A DNA stretch of 64,000 nt from Symmachiella macrocystis (GCF_007860075.1 NZ_SJPP01000002.1:310001-374000); one strand, 5' to 3'. Shown: positions 17,408 through 27,968, counted from the stretch's first letter. A program made the numbers and translations. The notes: generated by a model not told the origin, from the sequence alone.

Positions 17408-18928
17408 CTACCGACTACGCCCCGCGTCCTGGATACGCTGTAGCTCCGCACTCAACCGCTCCACCACCTCCGGATGCTCCGCCCAAACGTTGTGTTGCTC
17501 CGACGGGTCTTTCTCCAGGTTATACAACTGCCCTTGCGGGCCGTCCGGTTTGGGTTTCACGCGGCGTGGTTTGGTGAAACCGCCGGAGCCTAGGTTGCCG
17601 GGGATCAGCTTCCAGTTGCCTGAGCGGATGGCAAATGTTCCGTCCGCTGAATGGTGCACCGTTGAGTCGCGAATGGGGTGCTCCCGTTTTTCGCCTAGCA
17701 ACACGGGGAGGATACTAAAACTATCTTCGCCGGCATCGTTGGGCAGCAGGACGTCATTGATGGCAGCGACGGTCGCCAGTAGATCGATGAGGCAGATCGT
17801 TTCGTCACTCACGGTTCCGGGTGCGATGTGGCCGGGCCACGCTGCGATAAACGGGACGCGGTGGCCTCCGTCCCAGATGTCTGCCTTTTGTCCGCGATAA
17901 TGCAGATTGGCGGCGTGGCCCCATTTTTTGATATCACCCACCGGCCAATGCGAACCGTTGTCGCTGGTGACGATGATCAAGGTGTTCTCCGTATGCCCCC
18001 CTTGTTCCAGTGCGCGGATGACTGCCCCAACGACAGCATCGACCTGCATCACAAAGTCGCCGTAATACCCGGCAGCGGAGCGACCACGGAATTCGTCCGT
18101 CGGGAGCCAGGGCGTGTGCGGCGCGCTGAGCGGCAAGTAGAGGAAAAACGGTTGCTCAGCGGTTTGCTTGTCAATCCAAGCGGTTGCCCGCTTGGCGAGT
18201 TCGGGGAGCACATCGACATGCCGAAACGACGGTGCGACCGGCCCGCCCCGCCAAAATCCGCCGCCCTCTTGCCGGCGATGTTTCGACGCAGCCACGGTAT
18301 CCGTCGGTTGTTCCAAAGGGCGATCGTTTTCGACAAAGACATACGGATCCATGTCGAGCGAGGCGGGGATGCCAAAGAAATAGTCAAACCCCACAGTCGT
18401 CGGCCCCGGCGTGAGCGGCTTCGAGTAATCGACCGCATGCGGATCGTCACCGGCGATCACTTTATTCGCCGGCGGCAAATCAGGCGCATTGAGATGGGAA
18501 GCTTGAAATCCCAGATGCCATTTTCCCACACACGCGGTTGCGTAGTCTTGGGTTTTCAGAAAGGACGCAACAGTTGTCCGTTCCGGTCGGATTAGTGAGC
18601 GGGAATACCCCCACAACACACCCGACTTCAATCGCGACCGCCACGCATAACGTCCGGTGAGCACACCGTACCGCGTGGGCGAACAGACGGACGAGGGGGA
18701 ATGCGCATCGCGAAACAGCATCCCCTCAGCCGCCAACTCATCAATCGCCGGCGTCGCTATTTTGGAGTCGGGGTTGTAACACCCCAGATCCCCGCTCCCG
18801 AGGTCATCGGCGAGTATGAAGACAATATTCTGCGGCTGTTCTGCGGCGACGGGTGAGGCACCGAGTAAGAGCAGTGGGATGCAAAAACAAAAGACAGTAC
18901 GAAGGCGAATGGCGGTTGTACAAGGCAC
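17408..18928 (-). CDS. arylsulfatase (secreted, type I sulfatase)
   Basis: A 506-residue protein with a signal peptide (FCFCIPLLLLGASPVAA). It has the active-site signature SVCSPTRYGVLTGR, where the cysteine becomes formylglycine. Metal ligands are in FILADDLGSGDLG and IIVTSDNGSHWP. It hydrolyses sulfate esters, probably of sulfated polysaccharides, in the periplasm or outside. Maturation needs a formylglycine-generating or anaerobic sulfatase-maturing enzyme encoded elsewhere. Planctomycetes are rich in such enzymes. Confidence 0.94.
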   Translation of the reverse strand: MPCTTAIRLRTVFCFCIPLLLLGASPVAAEQPQNIVFILADDLGSGDLGCYNPDSKIATPAIDELAAEGMLFRDAHSPSSVCSPTRYGVLTGRYAWRSRLKSGVLWGYSRSLIRPERTTVASFLKTQDYATACVGKWHLGFQASHLNAPDLPPANKVIAGDDPHAVDYSKPLTPGPTTVGFDYFFGIPASLDMDPYVFVENDRPLEQPTDTVAASKHRRQEGGGFWRGGPVAPSFRHVDVLPELAKRATAWIDKQTAEQPFFLYLPLSAPHTPWLPTDEFRGRSAAGYYGDFVMQVDAVVGAVIRALEQGGHTENTLIIVTSDNGSHWPVGDIKKWGHAANLHYRGQKADIWDGGHRVPFIAAWPGHIAPGTVSDETICLIDLLATVAAINDVLLPNDAGEDSFSILPVLLGEKREHPIRDSTVHHSADGTFAIRSGNWKLIPGNLGSGGFTKPRRVKPKPDGPQGQLYNLEKDPSEQHNVWAEHPEVVERLSAELQRIQDAGRSR

Positions 18929-19031
18929 GGTGATTGCGTCTCCCGTTGGGCAACTTTGAAAATATCGGCCTGCGACAAGGCTCGCAGTTTCAGTCTACCA
19001 ATATTCCACAGAGCGGCCAACGACCGGCGGA

Positions 19032-20648
19032 TCAATCGACGATCACATGGTCAAGTGGTTGAAACAAGCTGTCGGGGATTTCGGCGTCGAAGTCATAGTA
19101 AAGCTGGACCACCGATTCCCACGGGACCTCTTTGCCATTTTCCTGAGTGAGACCGCCAAGCCGCATGCGCGTCGGGTGCCAGAAGCCGCGTGGGGACTTA
19201 TCAGAAGATTCCACAATCTCGGAGTAATGCGGTTTCCAAACTTTTTCAGGATTGTCAGCTGACCCGATCTCCCGGCGAACTGTCATGTATCCTTTTTGGG
19301 AATCAAGCCACACGCGTTCGCCAGTTATGCTCACTAAGATTGTCCCTGGCTGGCCTGATTGCGGCTGCACGTCGACTTTCACATCATCGCGAGCGGCGGC
19401 GTTGATTAAATTTGCTGAATAGCCGAAGATCGATCGTGATTTAGACGTGGTGTGGGATCGGCGTTTTGTCCAACGTGGTTTTGGCCAATGGACAGGATTG
19501 AATCGATACGGGCCAGACTTCCCCTGTAACTCCTTTGGTTTTTCCTGATTGAAGTAAAAAAACTTGCCATCCTGCACTTCTAACGGCATAAACCAAAACT
19601 GCTCGAGGTGTTGTTGCCACCACTCCCGCTTGTTCGTTGTGCCATCGGGAATTGCGGTCAGCTTGAAATCAGGACGTTCAATGCCTGCATCGAGCCGCAT
19701 CTTGTTTCCCTTGATCCACCAAATCATGGGGAAACCGTCGTACCACTTGGCATCGGCAATTTGTACGATTTTTAGCAGTCGGTGGTCGTCGAACTCTTCG
19801 ATGGCCCGTTTGATGGCTTCCACGATTTTGACCAATTCAGCATCGGGTTTCTTTTCGACGAGTTTGGCATTCCGCGGCGCGCCGCCAGAGTAGATGTCGG
19901 TCGGTCCCGTGGCGGGAAAGTCAATTTCCAAAGTTACTTTCGGTGGCACCATTCCCGGACTGTTTAACGTCATTGCTGTCGGCAAATTCGTCACAGGATC
20001 GATTCGCACCGTAACGTCCTGCACTTTCTTGCCGTTTTCTTGAATGTCCCATGTGAGTTCCGTCCAGTCCTTGCCGTCGACTTTGATAGTATTTCGTTTC
20101 GGATTGGCCAATTCCACACCTGGCAGCGATGATTGAATATTCGTATCGCCACGAAACAAGGCTTGAAATAATTTGCCCATAGCGAGAAACCCCTCTCCGG
20201 ATTGTCCGGAGATGTCGATCGTGCGTGTAATCGTATTGGTCCGTGGATCGTATTTGTCGTGTACTCCAAGTCGATGGTTTTCAAAGTGGACTTCCTTTCC
20301 GTATCGATTACAGACGAGCTGTTTATCAAAGGCAGCCCACGACTGGTACTCCACATCGCCAGGAAGCGTCGTGCGCAGATGAACCCACGGCCGTTTTCGC
20401 ACCTCTCGTTTCACTTGCGCCCAGGCGGATTGCGACGGCAACTGCCAGTAGACAATCACTGCTGCCACGACGATCGCAGCAACGAGACCTAGACGCACAA
20501 AATTGCGAAGTGGTCCTGCCGATCGCCGGCGAGCGCGAGGTGGCAGGCTGGCTGGCAGCGCCGCATCAAGAATTTGTTGATCAAGCGCCGGTGTCGTCGT
20601 CAATTGCAGGCGGGATAACCGTTCTTCGAGTTCGCGGTCGCTGTTCAT
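19032..20648 (-). CDS. membrane-anchored anti-sigma-like partner of ECF sigma factor
   Basis: About 538 residues from the ATG at 20648 (GAGGGA ribosome site). An in-frame ATG at 20663 overlaps the sigma gene and has no ribosome site. The N-terminal ~45 residues are cytoplasmic (DRELEERLSRLQLTTTPALD). One membrane helix follows (LGLVAAIVVAAVIVYW), then a large external domain of LolA/outer-membrane-lipoprotein-sorting type. It follows the sigma factor by 4 bp, so a regulatory pair is likely. No classic zinc anti-sigma motif (HxxxCxxC) is present. The external domain probably senses an envelope signal. Confidence 0.7.
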   Translation of the reverse strand: MNSDRELEERLSRLQLTTTPALDQQILDAALPASLPPRARRRSAGPLRNFVRLGLVAAIVVAAVIVYWQLPSQSAWAQVKREVRKRPWVHLRTTLPGDVEYQSWAAFDKQLVCNRYGKEVHFENHRLGVHDKYDPRTNTITRTIDISGQSGEGFLAMGKLFQALFRGDTNIQSSLPGVELANPKRNTIKVDGKDWTELTWDIQENGKKVQDVTVRIDPVTNLPTAMTLNSPGMVPPKVTLEIDFPATGPTDIYSGGAPRNAKLVEKKPDAELVKIVEAIKRAIEEFDDHRLLKIVQIADAKWYDGFPMIWWIKGNKMRLDAGIERPDFKLTAIPDGTTNKREWWQQHLEQFWFMPLEVQDGKFFYFNQEKPKELQGKSGPYRFNPVHWPKPRWTKRRSHTTSKSRSIFGYSANLINAAARDDVKVDVQPQSGQPGTILVSITGERVWLDSQKGYMTVRREIGSADNPEKVWKPHYSEIVESSDKSPRGFWHPTRMRLGGLTQENGKEVPWESVVQLYYDFDAEIPDSLFQPLDHVIVD

Positions 20649-20652
20649 CGAT

Positions 20653-21207
20653 TCATCCCTCATTTTGTGAATGAGATTCGGTCAGAATATGTCGTAGCTT
20701 ATTCAACGCATACCGGTAGCGAGACTGCGCCGTGTTCGTTGAGATTTCCAAAAATTCCGCGATTTCACGAAATTTCAAACGGCCGTGGATGTGTAGCGTC
20801 ACGACCTCACGTTGTGCAGTCGGCAGCAATTGTATTGCCGCGTTTAGTTGTACGAGTTCCTCGTCGTTAGCCAGACTTTGTCCGGGATCCGATGCGTGCT
20901 GTGCAACGTCGTCAATACACGGCGTCACGGGCAATTCCCGATTCCGCTTGACGATGACATCGCGCGCCCGGTTGAGGCAACTGGTGATTAAATAATTTCG
21001 CAGCGTACCGGTGAGTCGAATTTCACCGGCAATCCGTGAGAGATTGACGAACACGTCATGGAGCACGTCCTCCGCCAGCGACCGCTCCCTCAATATCATG
21101 GCGGACACCGTCAGTAGATCGTCTTTGTGCGCGCGGTAAACACACTCAAACGTGGCCCGGTCTCCCCGGGCGATTGCGTCCATCAGGGATTGATCGCTGG
21201 TATTCAA
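20653..21207 (-). CDS. ECF RNA polymerase sigma factor
   Basis: A 184-residue protein with sigma region 2 (FECVYRAHKDDLLTVSAMIL, then AEDVLHDVFVNLSRIAGEIR) and region 4 (LPTAQREVVTLHIHGRLKFR, then IAEFLEISTNTAQSRYRYAL). It redirects RNA polymerase to a small regulon. It is the first gene of a two-gene unit with its membrane partner. The target promoters are unknown; it is most likely self-regulated, as is usual in this class. Confidence 0.93.
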   Translation of the reverse strand: MNTSDQSLMDAIARGDRATFECVYRAHKDDLLTVSAMILRERSLAEDVLHDVFVNLSRIAGEIRLTGTLRNYLITSCLNRARDVIVKRNRELPVTPCIDDVAQHASDPGQSLANDEELVQLNAAIQLLPTAQREVVTLHIHGRLKFREIAEFLEISTNTAQSRYRYALNKLRHILTESHSQNEG

Positions 21208-21401
21208 AGCGTCTCGGCATCTGCAAGTACATTGGTCGTCCGTTCGTAGAATTGACGATCGAACCGAAGAAATCGTCTAAATCCGCGGAAATATTTCGGA
21301 TATTTCTCCGATTTTATCCCCGATTTCGTTGTGGGGACGACGAGCGTCTGAAAGAGCGCACGGTTGCATGATGCACGAAAGCGGCGGTACCAAAGTTGCG
21401 G

Positions 21402-24400
21402 CTATTTGCGAAACAACCGCTGCAATTGGTTCTGCAGTTCGTTTTCAAGCAACTTCGTGCCGGCGGAGGTGCCGACTTGGCGGGCGAGGTTTGCGAAGAT
21501 GTTGCGGTCGACCTTCGGCTTGGAGAGCGTGCCTTGGATCGGGATTTGGATGACCTCACCGCGGAAGGCTCCCAACAGGCGGTCGTCTTTAATCCAGGAA
21601 TCCTGGACCGGGACTTCGGCGATCAAGTCAATCGATTCGTCCATGCCAACTGAGCCGCGCGTGCGGATGACGAAATCGCGGACACGAATTTCGAGGCTGT
21701 CGTGTTGCACGCGACCGTGTGAGACCTGAAAGGCGACAGTTTGGTCGTCGATTTTCATCCACGCTTCTTCAGGATTGACGATGCTGCTGCCTGATTTGCG
21801 GTTGATGATCGCTTTGATCTGTTCAGCGATCTCGAGAAACTGTTGTGCCAGCGGGCCAGGGCGGACGTCGGCGGAATGGATGGCCAACGTGCCCACCGAT
21901 TTCATGTCCTGCCAGTTGTCCAGCGGAACCTTGGTCGACGTGACTGCCATCGATAACCGCCCGTCGACACGCGTTGAATCGGCCAGCATGGGCGCCACGT
22001 ATTTCAACCAACCTTGGCACATGTCGGGCGAAAGCCGCACGTTTTCGATCACCGGCCCGGCTGGCAAGACGAACATCATCGGTTCGGAATCCAAGAGCAG
22101 TCGCGGGGCGGCCGTGAGACGACCTTCGCTCACCGGAATATCGAGCGGGGCGATACGAAAGACACCGCTCTTGAGTCGTGTATCAATCTTGGCTTGCCCG
22201 GCCTGCAGTCCGTATATGTCGGCCGAGTTCCAACTGAGTTGCAATTTTCCGTCCAGACGTGACAACAAAGTATCGTCCGACGTTCCGCTCGAAGATGCCG
22301 TCGCCAATATTGGTCCACTCAATTGGAATGGATGCGGGCCGGAGCCGGAGATGTTGAGACCATCGCCGATCAATTGACGATGTTTCGCTAACAGTTGTTC
22401 CCAATCGCAGTCGAGCGCACCGGTCAATTCCGCATTCATCGCGGTCGCCAGTTCACCGATGCGGCCCGTGGTGCTTGCCTTCCATTTGTTGCCGTTGACT
22501 TGCATCTTGGCGATACGCACAGAGTCGCTCGTGGTTTCGTAGGTTACATCGGAAGCCACCGTCAGTCGCGGTTCGTTCCAGAGCGTATCGGCTGCGGCTG
22601 GCTGGATATTCGCTGACACATTGCGATTCGGGGCCGAGGCTGCTTGATCGTAGACGACAAACTTGTCGATCACGATGTCGCTTTGCAGTCGATGTTTTCC
22701 TTCACCGCCGGACAGATTCAACCGCGCCGACAGTCCGCCACTGGCAGCCGGCGCAGCACCGCTGTCGACGATTTTCAGCAGGTCCTCGATTCGGGATGCG
22801 AAATCGACTGTCGCTGAAACCTGTGGTGAGCCATTCGTGAACGCGACTGCGATCGGTTGCGCGCGGGCATTGAGCGTTGCTGTTGTGATCGTCGTCGAGT
22901 CGGATTGGAATTGCGAGGTGTTGACGTCATAAGAACCGGTAGAAGCAATTCGCACATTGGGTTCACTGATGTTGCAATCCGGGCCGGTAATGCGGAGTGG
23001 CGTGATGGCTAATTCCGCATCACGATAGGCAATTGTATGGGGCGCAACGGTAAGATGTGCCTGCAGTTGAACTTCACCGTCAGCCTGCCAGTTCTCAAGC
23101 GGCATGATGGTTCTCAACCGCGGCATGATTCGCGTTAGGTCGCCGCGCATGGCGATTTGCAGCGGAATCGACTTGCTCTGGGCGTTCCATTTGGCAGCGG
23201 AATCGAGTTCGGCGCTGAGCTGATATCCCGTCGCTGCGAGTTGTATCGATCCCTGATGAAACTCCGCATTATTTTCGCCGCCCACAGTCGCGTCGATCGC
23301 GCAACTCAACTTCAATTGGGATTCATCCCAAGCAACTCCCCCCAATCCGGCGAGATGCAGTTGTTGAATGTCCATTGTCCCATCGGCTCTGACGCGATTG
23401 TTTTGGCGAATCACATCGGCAGAGGTGACCATTTTTCCGGCCAACTCCAATTCGCCGAGATCCAAGAAGCGTCCCACTTCCGCAGCAAGGCGATCGAGGT
23501 CACATTCGGCTTGGACGGTAGCCTTGCCAGGGTTGCCTTGCACCGAAGCTCTGAGGAAATCGGATTCGCAAATCAGGCGTATCGTGGTTCCACCGGTTTC
23601 GGGAATCGTTGCTTCACAATCGAGTGAGATCGGCTTATCCCAGTTGAGCGACTTTCCGTCATGCACGGCTGTTAGTGAAGAAACAGAAATTTGACCAAAC
23701 CAGCCCAGCGCACGGTCCAGCTTCGCACCCTCTAACCGCCAATCGACAGTCCCCGCGGTGAGCTTCGTCCCTTCGCGAATGTGCAGCGTCTCGGGCAAGG
23801 TTGCCGCCAACTTGGCCAAGTCCAATCGGCCTTGCAACGTAAAATCTCGCTGTTTGGGCAGCGAGAGCAGTGCCGTGGTGGAGTTGGCGCCGGTTAAATC
23901 CGCAACATTCACTTCACCCTCGATCCGCAGCTTCGCCAAATCGGAGTCGATGTCCATGTGAGCGACGTTGAAACGCTCGCCCGTGATGGTAGTCTCCACC
24001 GCACACCGCAAAAAGTCGGCCTGCACTTGTTCGTTTGCTGAAATTGACGCTGATTTGATCAACAACTTGCCGGTTTGCAGTTCGCCGGCAATCTGATATT
24101 CGGGCACCTTACCGGCGGTGTTCCATGAGGTTTTCACGTCACTGGTCATTTCCGCAATCAACTCGTCGCTGAGCGACATGCGATCGAAGATTGGTTTCAA
24201 ACTTTGCAACGGGAACGTTTTGGTCTGCAATGCCAATTTTCCGTTCCCCGCTGCGGGCGAAGTCAAATCCGCGGGCGGCAGCCACGACAACTCCGTTTTC
24301 AATGTTCCGCTTTCGGCGGATGCAGATGCGGAGATCGTGTAAGGGACGCCTTGATCGTGCGATTTTTGCACGGTGACCCGTAAATCGGTCCAAGTTGCCT

Positions 24401-24911
24401 CGGTTCCGGTGGCAGGTGCGGACATCTTCAACTGGCTGTCTGTGATTTCCAACGCTACGCCGGGCCAAGTTGTGGAGGTCGGATCGGCGAACGGCATGAT
24501 GACGTCTTCGAGATTACTGCCATCCGCGCGAAACTGAACATCCGCAGCTGCGCCTTTGATCGTGATGGGGTGCATACCGGCAGAGTTTGAGATCAATTGC
24601 CAGAGCGATTCCGCGGTAGCAATTTCCGCCACGCGTAAAAATTCCGCATCCTGTTTGTCGCGGAATGTGACGTCGCGCAGCACCACCGGTCCAGTCCAAC
24701 TCAACGAGGCGGAACCGACTTCGATTCCCGCTGGGTATTGCGGCGCGAGTGTTGGCAGTAACTGTTGCCGCAACGACGTATTGGCGATGATCGCCGGAGC
24801 GAACCAGACCGCTCCGACAAGGAGCACTATCGCAATCAATAGTCGGCGACGACGCGGTTTGAGGGGAGCTTGTGTGTCTTGTGTGGTTTGTTCTGTCGCC
24901 ATATGTCCCAT
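21402..24911 (-). CDS. AsmA-like large membrane-anchored protein
   Basis: A 1169-residue protein with one N-terminal membrane helix (RRRLLIAIVLLVGAVWFAPA) and a long, beta-rich, repetitive body of the AsmA/DUF748 kind. The C-terminal region (LAQQFLEIAEQIKAIINRK, then VAFQVSHGRVQHDSLEIRVR) resembles the AsmA C-terminal domain. AsmA-family proteins are rod-like lipid bridges between inner and outer membrane. An alternative ATG at 24902 is better spaced from the AGGAG site. The assignment rests on architecture and the C-terminus. Confidence 0.72.
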   Translation of the reverse strand: MGHMATEQTTQDTQAPLKPRRRRLLIAIVLLVGAVWFAPAIIANTSLRQQLLPTLAPQYPAGIEVGSASLSWTGPVVLRDVTFRDKQDAEFLRVAEIATAESLWQLISNSAGMHPITIKGAAADVQFRADGSNLEDVIMPFADPTSTTWPGVALEITDSQLKMSAPATGTEATWTDLRVTVQKSHDQGVPYTISASASAESGTLKTELSWLPPADLTSPAAGNGKLALQTKTFPLQSLKPIFDRMSLSDELIAEMTSDVKTSWNTAGKVPEYQIAGELQTGKLLIKSASISANEQVQADFLRCAVETTITGERFNVAHMDIDSDLAKLRIEGEVNVADLTGANSTTALLSLPKQRDFTLQGRLDLAKLAATLPETLHIREGTKLTAGTVDWRLEGAKLDRALGWFGQISVSSLTAVHDGKSLNWDKPISLDCEATIPETGGTTIRLICESDFLRASVQGNPGKATVQAECDLDRLAAEVGRFLDLGELELAGKMVTSADVIRQNNRVRADGTMDIQQLHLAGLGGVAWDESQLKLSCAIDATVGGENNAEFHQGSIQLAATGYQLSAELDSAAKWNAQSKSIPLQIAMRGDLTRIMPRLRTIMPLENWQADGEVQLQAHLTVAPHTIAYRDAELAITPLRITGPDCNISEPNVRIASTGSYDVNTSQFQSDSTTITTATLNARAQPIAVAFTNGSPQVSATVDFASRIEDLLKIVDSGAAPAASGGLSARLNLSGGEGKHRLQSDIVIDKFVVYDQAASAPNRNVSANIQPAAADTLWNEPRLTVASDVTYETTSDSVRIAKMQVNGNKWKASTTGRIGELATAMNAELTGALDCDWEQLLAKHRQLIGDGLNISGSGPHPFQLSGPILATASSSGTSDDTLLSRLDGKLQLSWNSADIYGLQAGQAKIDTRLKSGVFRIAPLDIPVSEGRLTAAPRLLLDSEPMMFVLPAGPVIENVRLSPDMCQGWLKYVAPMLADSTRVDGRLSMAVTSTKVPLDNWQDMKSVGTLAIHSADVRPGPLAQQFLEIAEQIKAIINRKSGSSIVNPEEAWMKIDDQTVAFQVSHGRVQHDSLEIRVRDFVIRTRGSVGMDESIDLIAEVPVQDSWIKDDRLLGAFRGEVIQIPIQGTLSKPKVDRNIFANLARQVGTSAGTKLLENELQNQLQRLFRK

Positions 24912-24990
24912 TGCTCCTCAACGCCGAAAAAGAATCCAAAACCGACGGCCGTGCTGCCGCAACAATCAACTCTCGCTCAATCTACGCCGA

Positions 24991-25893
24991 CTATTCGCCT
25001 CCAACAGCGGGATCAATTCCCCCGGCTTGTTCAATGAGACCCGAACTACGGGTAATGTCGATCATCTCGCCGGACGCATATTTCACAGGGGCGGCTTCAT
25101 AATATTCCAAGGCATTGGGCAACAACTCGCGTAACGCCGCTGCTCGATTCGCGTCCGAAGGGTGCGTGGACAGAAATTCCAACGGCTGATCTCCCGACTT
25201 CATCGCGGCAAAACGATCCCAAAAACCCGGTGCTTCCCGCGGGTCATAACCTGCTTTGGCTAGCAGAACCAAGCCGATTTCATCCGCTTCGGCTTCCTGG
25301 GCGCGGCTATTGGGCAGTGCAATTCCATACTTTGTGCCGGCGCCATAAACACCCAACAGCAATTTGTGTTGGAATTCGTCCGAGTCCTTGGTGAGGTAGT
25401 CCAACGCCTTCTGGGCAGCTTCGATGCTCGTCGAATCACGCATCCGCTCGCCGCCGTGCCGCGCTAAGGCGTGGGCGATTTCGTGCGACATCACAACCGC
25501 CAGCCCCGCTTCGTTTTGACAGACGGGGAGAATCCCTTCATAAACGGCGGTCTTTCCACCGGGCAGGGCAAAGGCGTTCATTTGCTCCGATTCGATCAAC
25601 CGGAATTCCCACTCAAAATCCGGACGTCCCGAGACCGCGGCGATGCGTTCTCCCACGCGATTGACCATGGCCTGAGCAGCTTGGTTGCGTGATAGTTGTT
25701 CTTCGGCCATCAGACCATCGTAGGCAGTCGCCCCCATGGTGATTTCCATTTGTTCAGGCAGGATAAGAAACTGCTTGCGGCCGGTGACCGGCACGGTTTG
25801 GCAACCGGACCAAATCCCGACACAAGTTAGCATCAACACCAGCCCCCACAGGCTGCTTTCACGATAGATTGGTTTGGAAAAATGCTGTTTCAC
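24991..25893 (-). CDS. M48-family metallopeptidase, lipoprotein
   Basis: A 300-residue protein with a signal peptide and a lipobox-like cysteine (GIWSGC near residue 31). The zinc motif HEIAH is in VVMSHEIAHALARHGG, and the third ligand is in AQEAEADEIGLVLLAKAGYD. The family member Loip/YcaL degrades misfolded outer-membrane proteins; a similar envelope quality-control role is likely here. The gene lies between the AsmA-like and CvpA genes on the same strand. Confidence 0.93.
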   Translation of the reverse strand: MKQHFSKPIYRESSLWGLVLMLTCVGIWSGCQTVPVTGRKQFLILPEQMEITMGATAYDGLMAEEQLSRNQAAQAMVNRVGERIAAVSGRPDFEWEFRLIESEQMNAFALPGGKTAVYEGILPVCQNEAGLAVVMSHEIAHALARHGGERMRDSTSIEAAQKALDYLTKDSDEFQHKLLLGVYGAGTKYGIALPNSRAQEAEADEIGLVLLAKAGYDPREAPGFWDRFAAMKSGDQPLEFLSTHPSDANRAAALRELLPNALEYYEAAPVKYASGEMIDITRSSGLIEQAGGIDPAVGGE

Positions 25894-25970
25894 GTCTCGG
25901 CGTCCTTTCCCAGCGTGGAGAAATCCGTTGTATTTGTCTGTGTCGTCTCGCAGGCGAACCCAGAGACGAG

Positions 25971-26798
25971 TTAGTTGTCCGTAAACAGGTCCAAGACTTT
26001 CAAAACGCCGTCGACGACTCTTTCCTGTCGCGAGGGAGACGTTCTGGAGACTTCATCACCTGTTTCCGAATGACGTTGTGGAGGCTCTCCATTGTCACCG
26101 GTTTGATGGTTGTTGTAGCGATCCTCTTGCGATGGCAACGGCGGCAGTTCGGCCGGCAACGGGGGCAACAATAATTCGTCGTCCGGCTTGGTGGCGATCT
26201 GTTCGTGTTGTTCGTGCTGTTCGTGCGTGGATGTGGGATCGTCTTCGTGTCGATGTTTCAGGTCCATATCGTCCATATCGAGTGCATGGATATGCTCTTC
26301 GAGGACTTCGTGAAGCTCATCGGGCATGGCTGGATGCAGTGCGTCCATGATGTAGGCCGCCGCATACCCGGAGTGGGTTTTCGCAATATATTCGCGCGCC
26401 TGAGCGGATATGGCGACTGAGAAGAAGATGATCGCCAAGCAAAACATCACTCCCTTCACCCCGCCAAAAATGGCACCGAGGTGTTTGTCATATTCTTCAA
26501 GTTTGAATTTGACGATATATTCCTTCAATGAACGGGCCAGCAGATAGACCCCCAAAGCGACCGCCAAGTACAAGACCAGCAGCGCCAACAAATGATTCAT
26601 GGGGGCACTGTCGCCAAACCAAGGCGCCAGCGATCCGGCCATCGGGAATGCCACCAAATAGCCCAAGACCAACGCGCCGATCGGCGCGAGTTGCCAGGCC
26701 ATGCCTTTGAAACGTCCCTGTACGATGGCCGCGATCAACACGACCAAAACGATTCCGTCAAAAATTTCCACGATTTGCCTCCACTGTGCAGTAAACAA
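25971..26798 (-). CDS. CvpA family inner-membrane protein
   Basis: A 275-residue protein. Four membrane helices fill residues ~10-130, with the family pattern of a glycine-rich first helix (IVLVVLIAAIVQGRFKGMAW) and a helix near LGAIFGGVKGVMFCLAI. The C-terminal 110 residues are hydrophilic, rich in H, E, D and P (HRHEDDPTSTHEQHEQHEQ), and probably disordered. In E. coli CvpA is needed for colicin V export and envelope stress tolerance. The long tail is unusual compared with the ~160-residue E. coli protein. Confidence 0.82.
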   Translation of the reverse strand: MFTAQWRQIVEIFDGIVLVVLIAAIVQGRFKGMAWQLAPIGALVLGYLVAFPMAGSLAPWFGDSAPMNHLLALLVLYLAVALGVYLLARSLKEYIVKFKLEEYDKHLGAIFGGVKGVMFCLAIIFFSVAISAQAREYIAKTHSGYAAAYIMDALHPAMPDELHEVLEEHIHALDMDDMDLKHRHEDDPTSTHEQHEQHEQIATKPDDELLLPPLPAELPPLPSQEDRYNNHQTGDNGEPPQRHSETGDEVSRTSPSRQERVVDGVLKVLDLFTDN

Positions 26799-26962
26799 GC
26801 CGGTGTCATCATGAGCACAATAACTGTGCTTGTTGCTTGGTCACGATTTCATATTTGGGTTGTGTGAGTCTGGTTTGGCCAGTGTAATTTCAAATGTGTG
26901 CGATTCTTATGGAACACTGGACTAGCCAGTGGCACCCGCGTTCTTTTCAGTTGGATGTTTCC

Positions 26963-27667
26963 CTAGCGTCTGATGGTCGCCCCGTCGTCAATCACCACGG
27001 GCATCGGAGGCAGTTCGCTGATCATCTCTGAGTGAAATACCAATGTGTCGCCGACCGCCAACACGATCAGCAACAACAACATGCCGTACGCCGCCGATGT
27101 TCCTCCGTGATTCCCCGCCGTCAGCTTCAATGCGGTTCCAAATGACTTTTTGAGTCTCAACTTCCCTTCGCCGCGTTCCAAGCTGTAAAACTCATCGAGA
27201 ATCAGATGAGAAACAAAACCGACAAAGACCGCTCCCGCTTTAAACACGCGGAGATGCGGATCGATACCGTCGCAAATCAAAAATGCCGCCAACCCGGCGA
27301 TCAGTGCTGCTGGCAGACTATGAAACATCCCGCGATGAACGGTGCATTGTTTCAGCAGGCTGCCGCCACCAAATCGAACCAGTAAATAAACGCACGCCCC
27401 CGCCAACGTGATCCCTGTGTGCGACAATCCCAGCGCCTCAAAACGCTCCGCCATCAACAGGGGCGTGATGGCCGCTAAAAAGGCCAGGATTTCACGCAGT
27501 GGAACGCTATTGTTGCTGTCGAGATCGGGCAACATACCTGCCAACCCGCACAGTCCTCCGGCCAGAATGCAACTTTCCAACGGCAAGTCGAGAGTGACTG
27601 CGCCCAGGGCAGCAAAACCGACGCCACACAGGCTGCTGACGGTGACATGTGTACGGAAATTGGCCAT
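26963..27667 (-). CDS. YdjM/DUF457-type membrane metal-dependent hydrolase
   Basis: A 234-residue protein with about five membrane helices. Metal-ligand patterns of the family are present: NFRTHVTVS at the start, MLPDLDSNNS near residue 48, HRGMFHSLPAA near residue 111 and HLILDEF near residue 155. Members are called LexA-regulated, membrane-bound metal-dependent hydrolases; the substrate is unknown. It is divergent from the heme-binding HEAT protein gene. Confidence 0.87.
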   Translation of the reverse strand: MANFRTHVTVSSLCGVGFAALGAVTLDLPLESCILAGGLCGLAGMLPDLDSNNSVPLREILAFLAAITPLLMAERFEALGLSHTGITLAGACVYLLVRFGGGSLLKQCTVHRGMFHSLPAALIAGLAAFLICDGIDPHLRVFKAGAVFVGFVSHLILDEFYSLERGEGKLRLKKSFGTALKLTAGNHGGTSAAYGMLLLLIVLAVGDTLVFHSEMISELPPMPVVIDDGATIRR

Positions 27668-27968
27668 ATCAAAAAATTCGCGGGAAGCGCGCCGGATTCA
27701 AGACAACTAGGAGTTTGCGCACCGGGCCTCATTTCGCCCGGTGGTTTGGGGGGCCTCGTATATCCGTTCTGTCAAAACGGGTCAATATGAGACGGGTAGG
27801 CAGAACGTCTCAATTCTATGGGCATTCTGTCGCCATACTGTCTTCACTGGATCGATTTGGTATGATGGAAAACGTCGCTGAACTGGACGCTTTTTGCTCG
27901 TCCGTCGCTGACTCCCGCCTCAGTATTCCCCCCAACGCAACTTCTCTTCCGATAAAGTCTTGTTGCCG
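27668..27968. other. intergenic region with a perfect hairpin
   Basis: This is a divergent gap of 301 bp. CACCGGGC at 27720-27727 and GCCCGGTG at 27736-27743 form a perfect 8-bp hairpin with an 8-nt loop. Nothing else stands out. Promoters for both flanking genes should lie here, but no clear consensus was found. Confidence 0.4.
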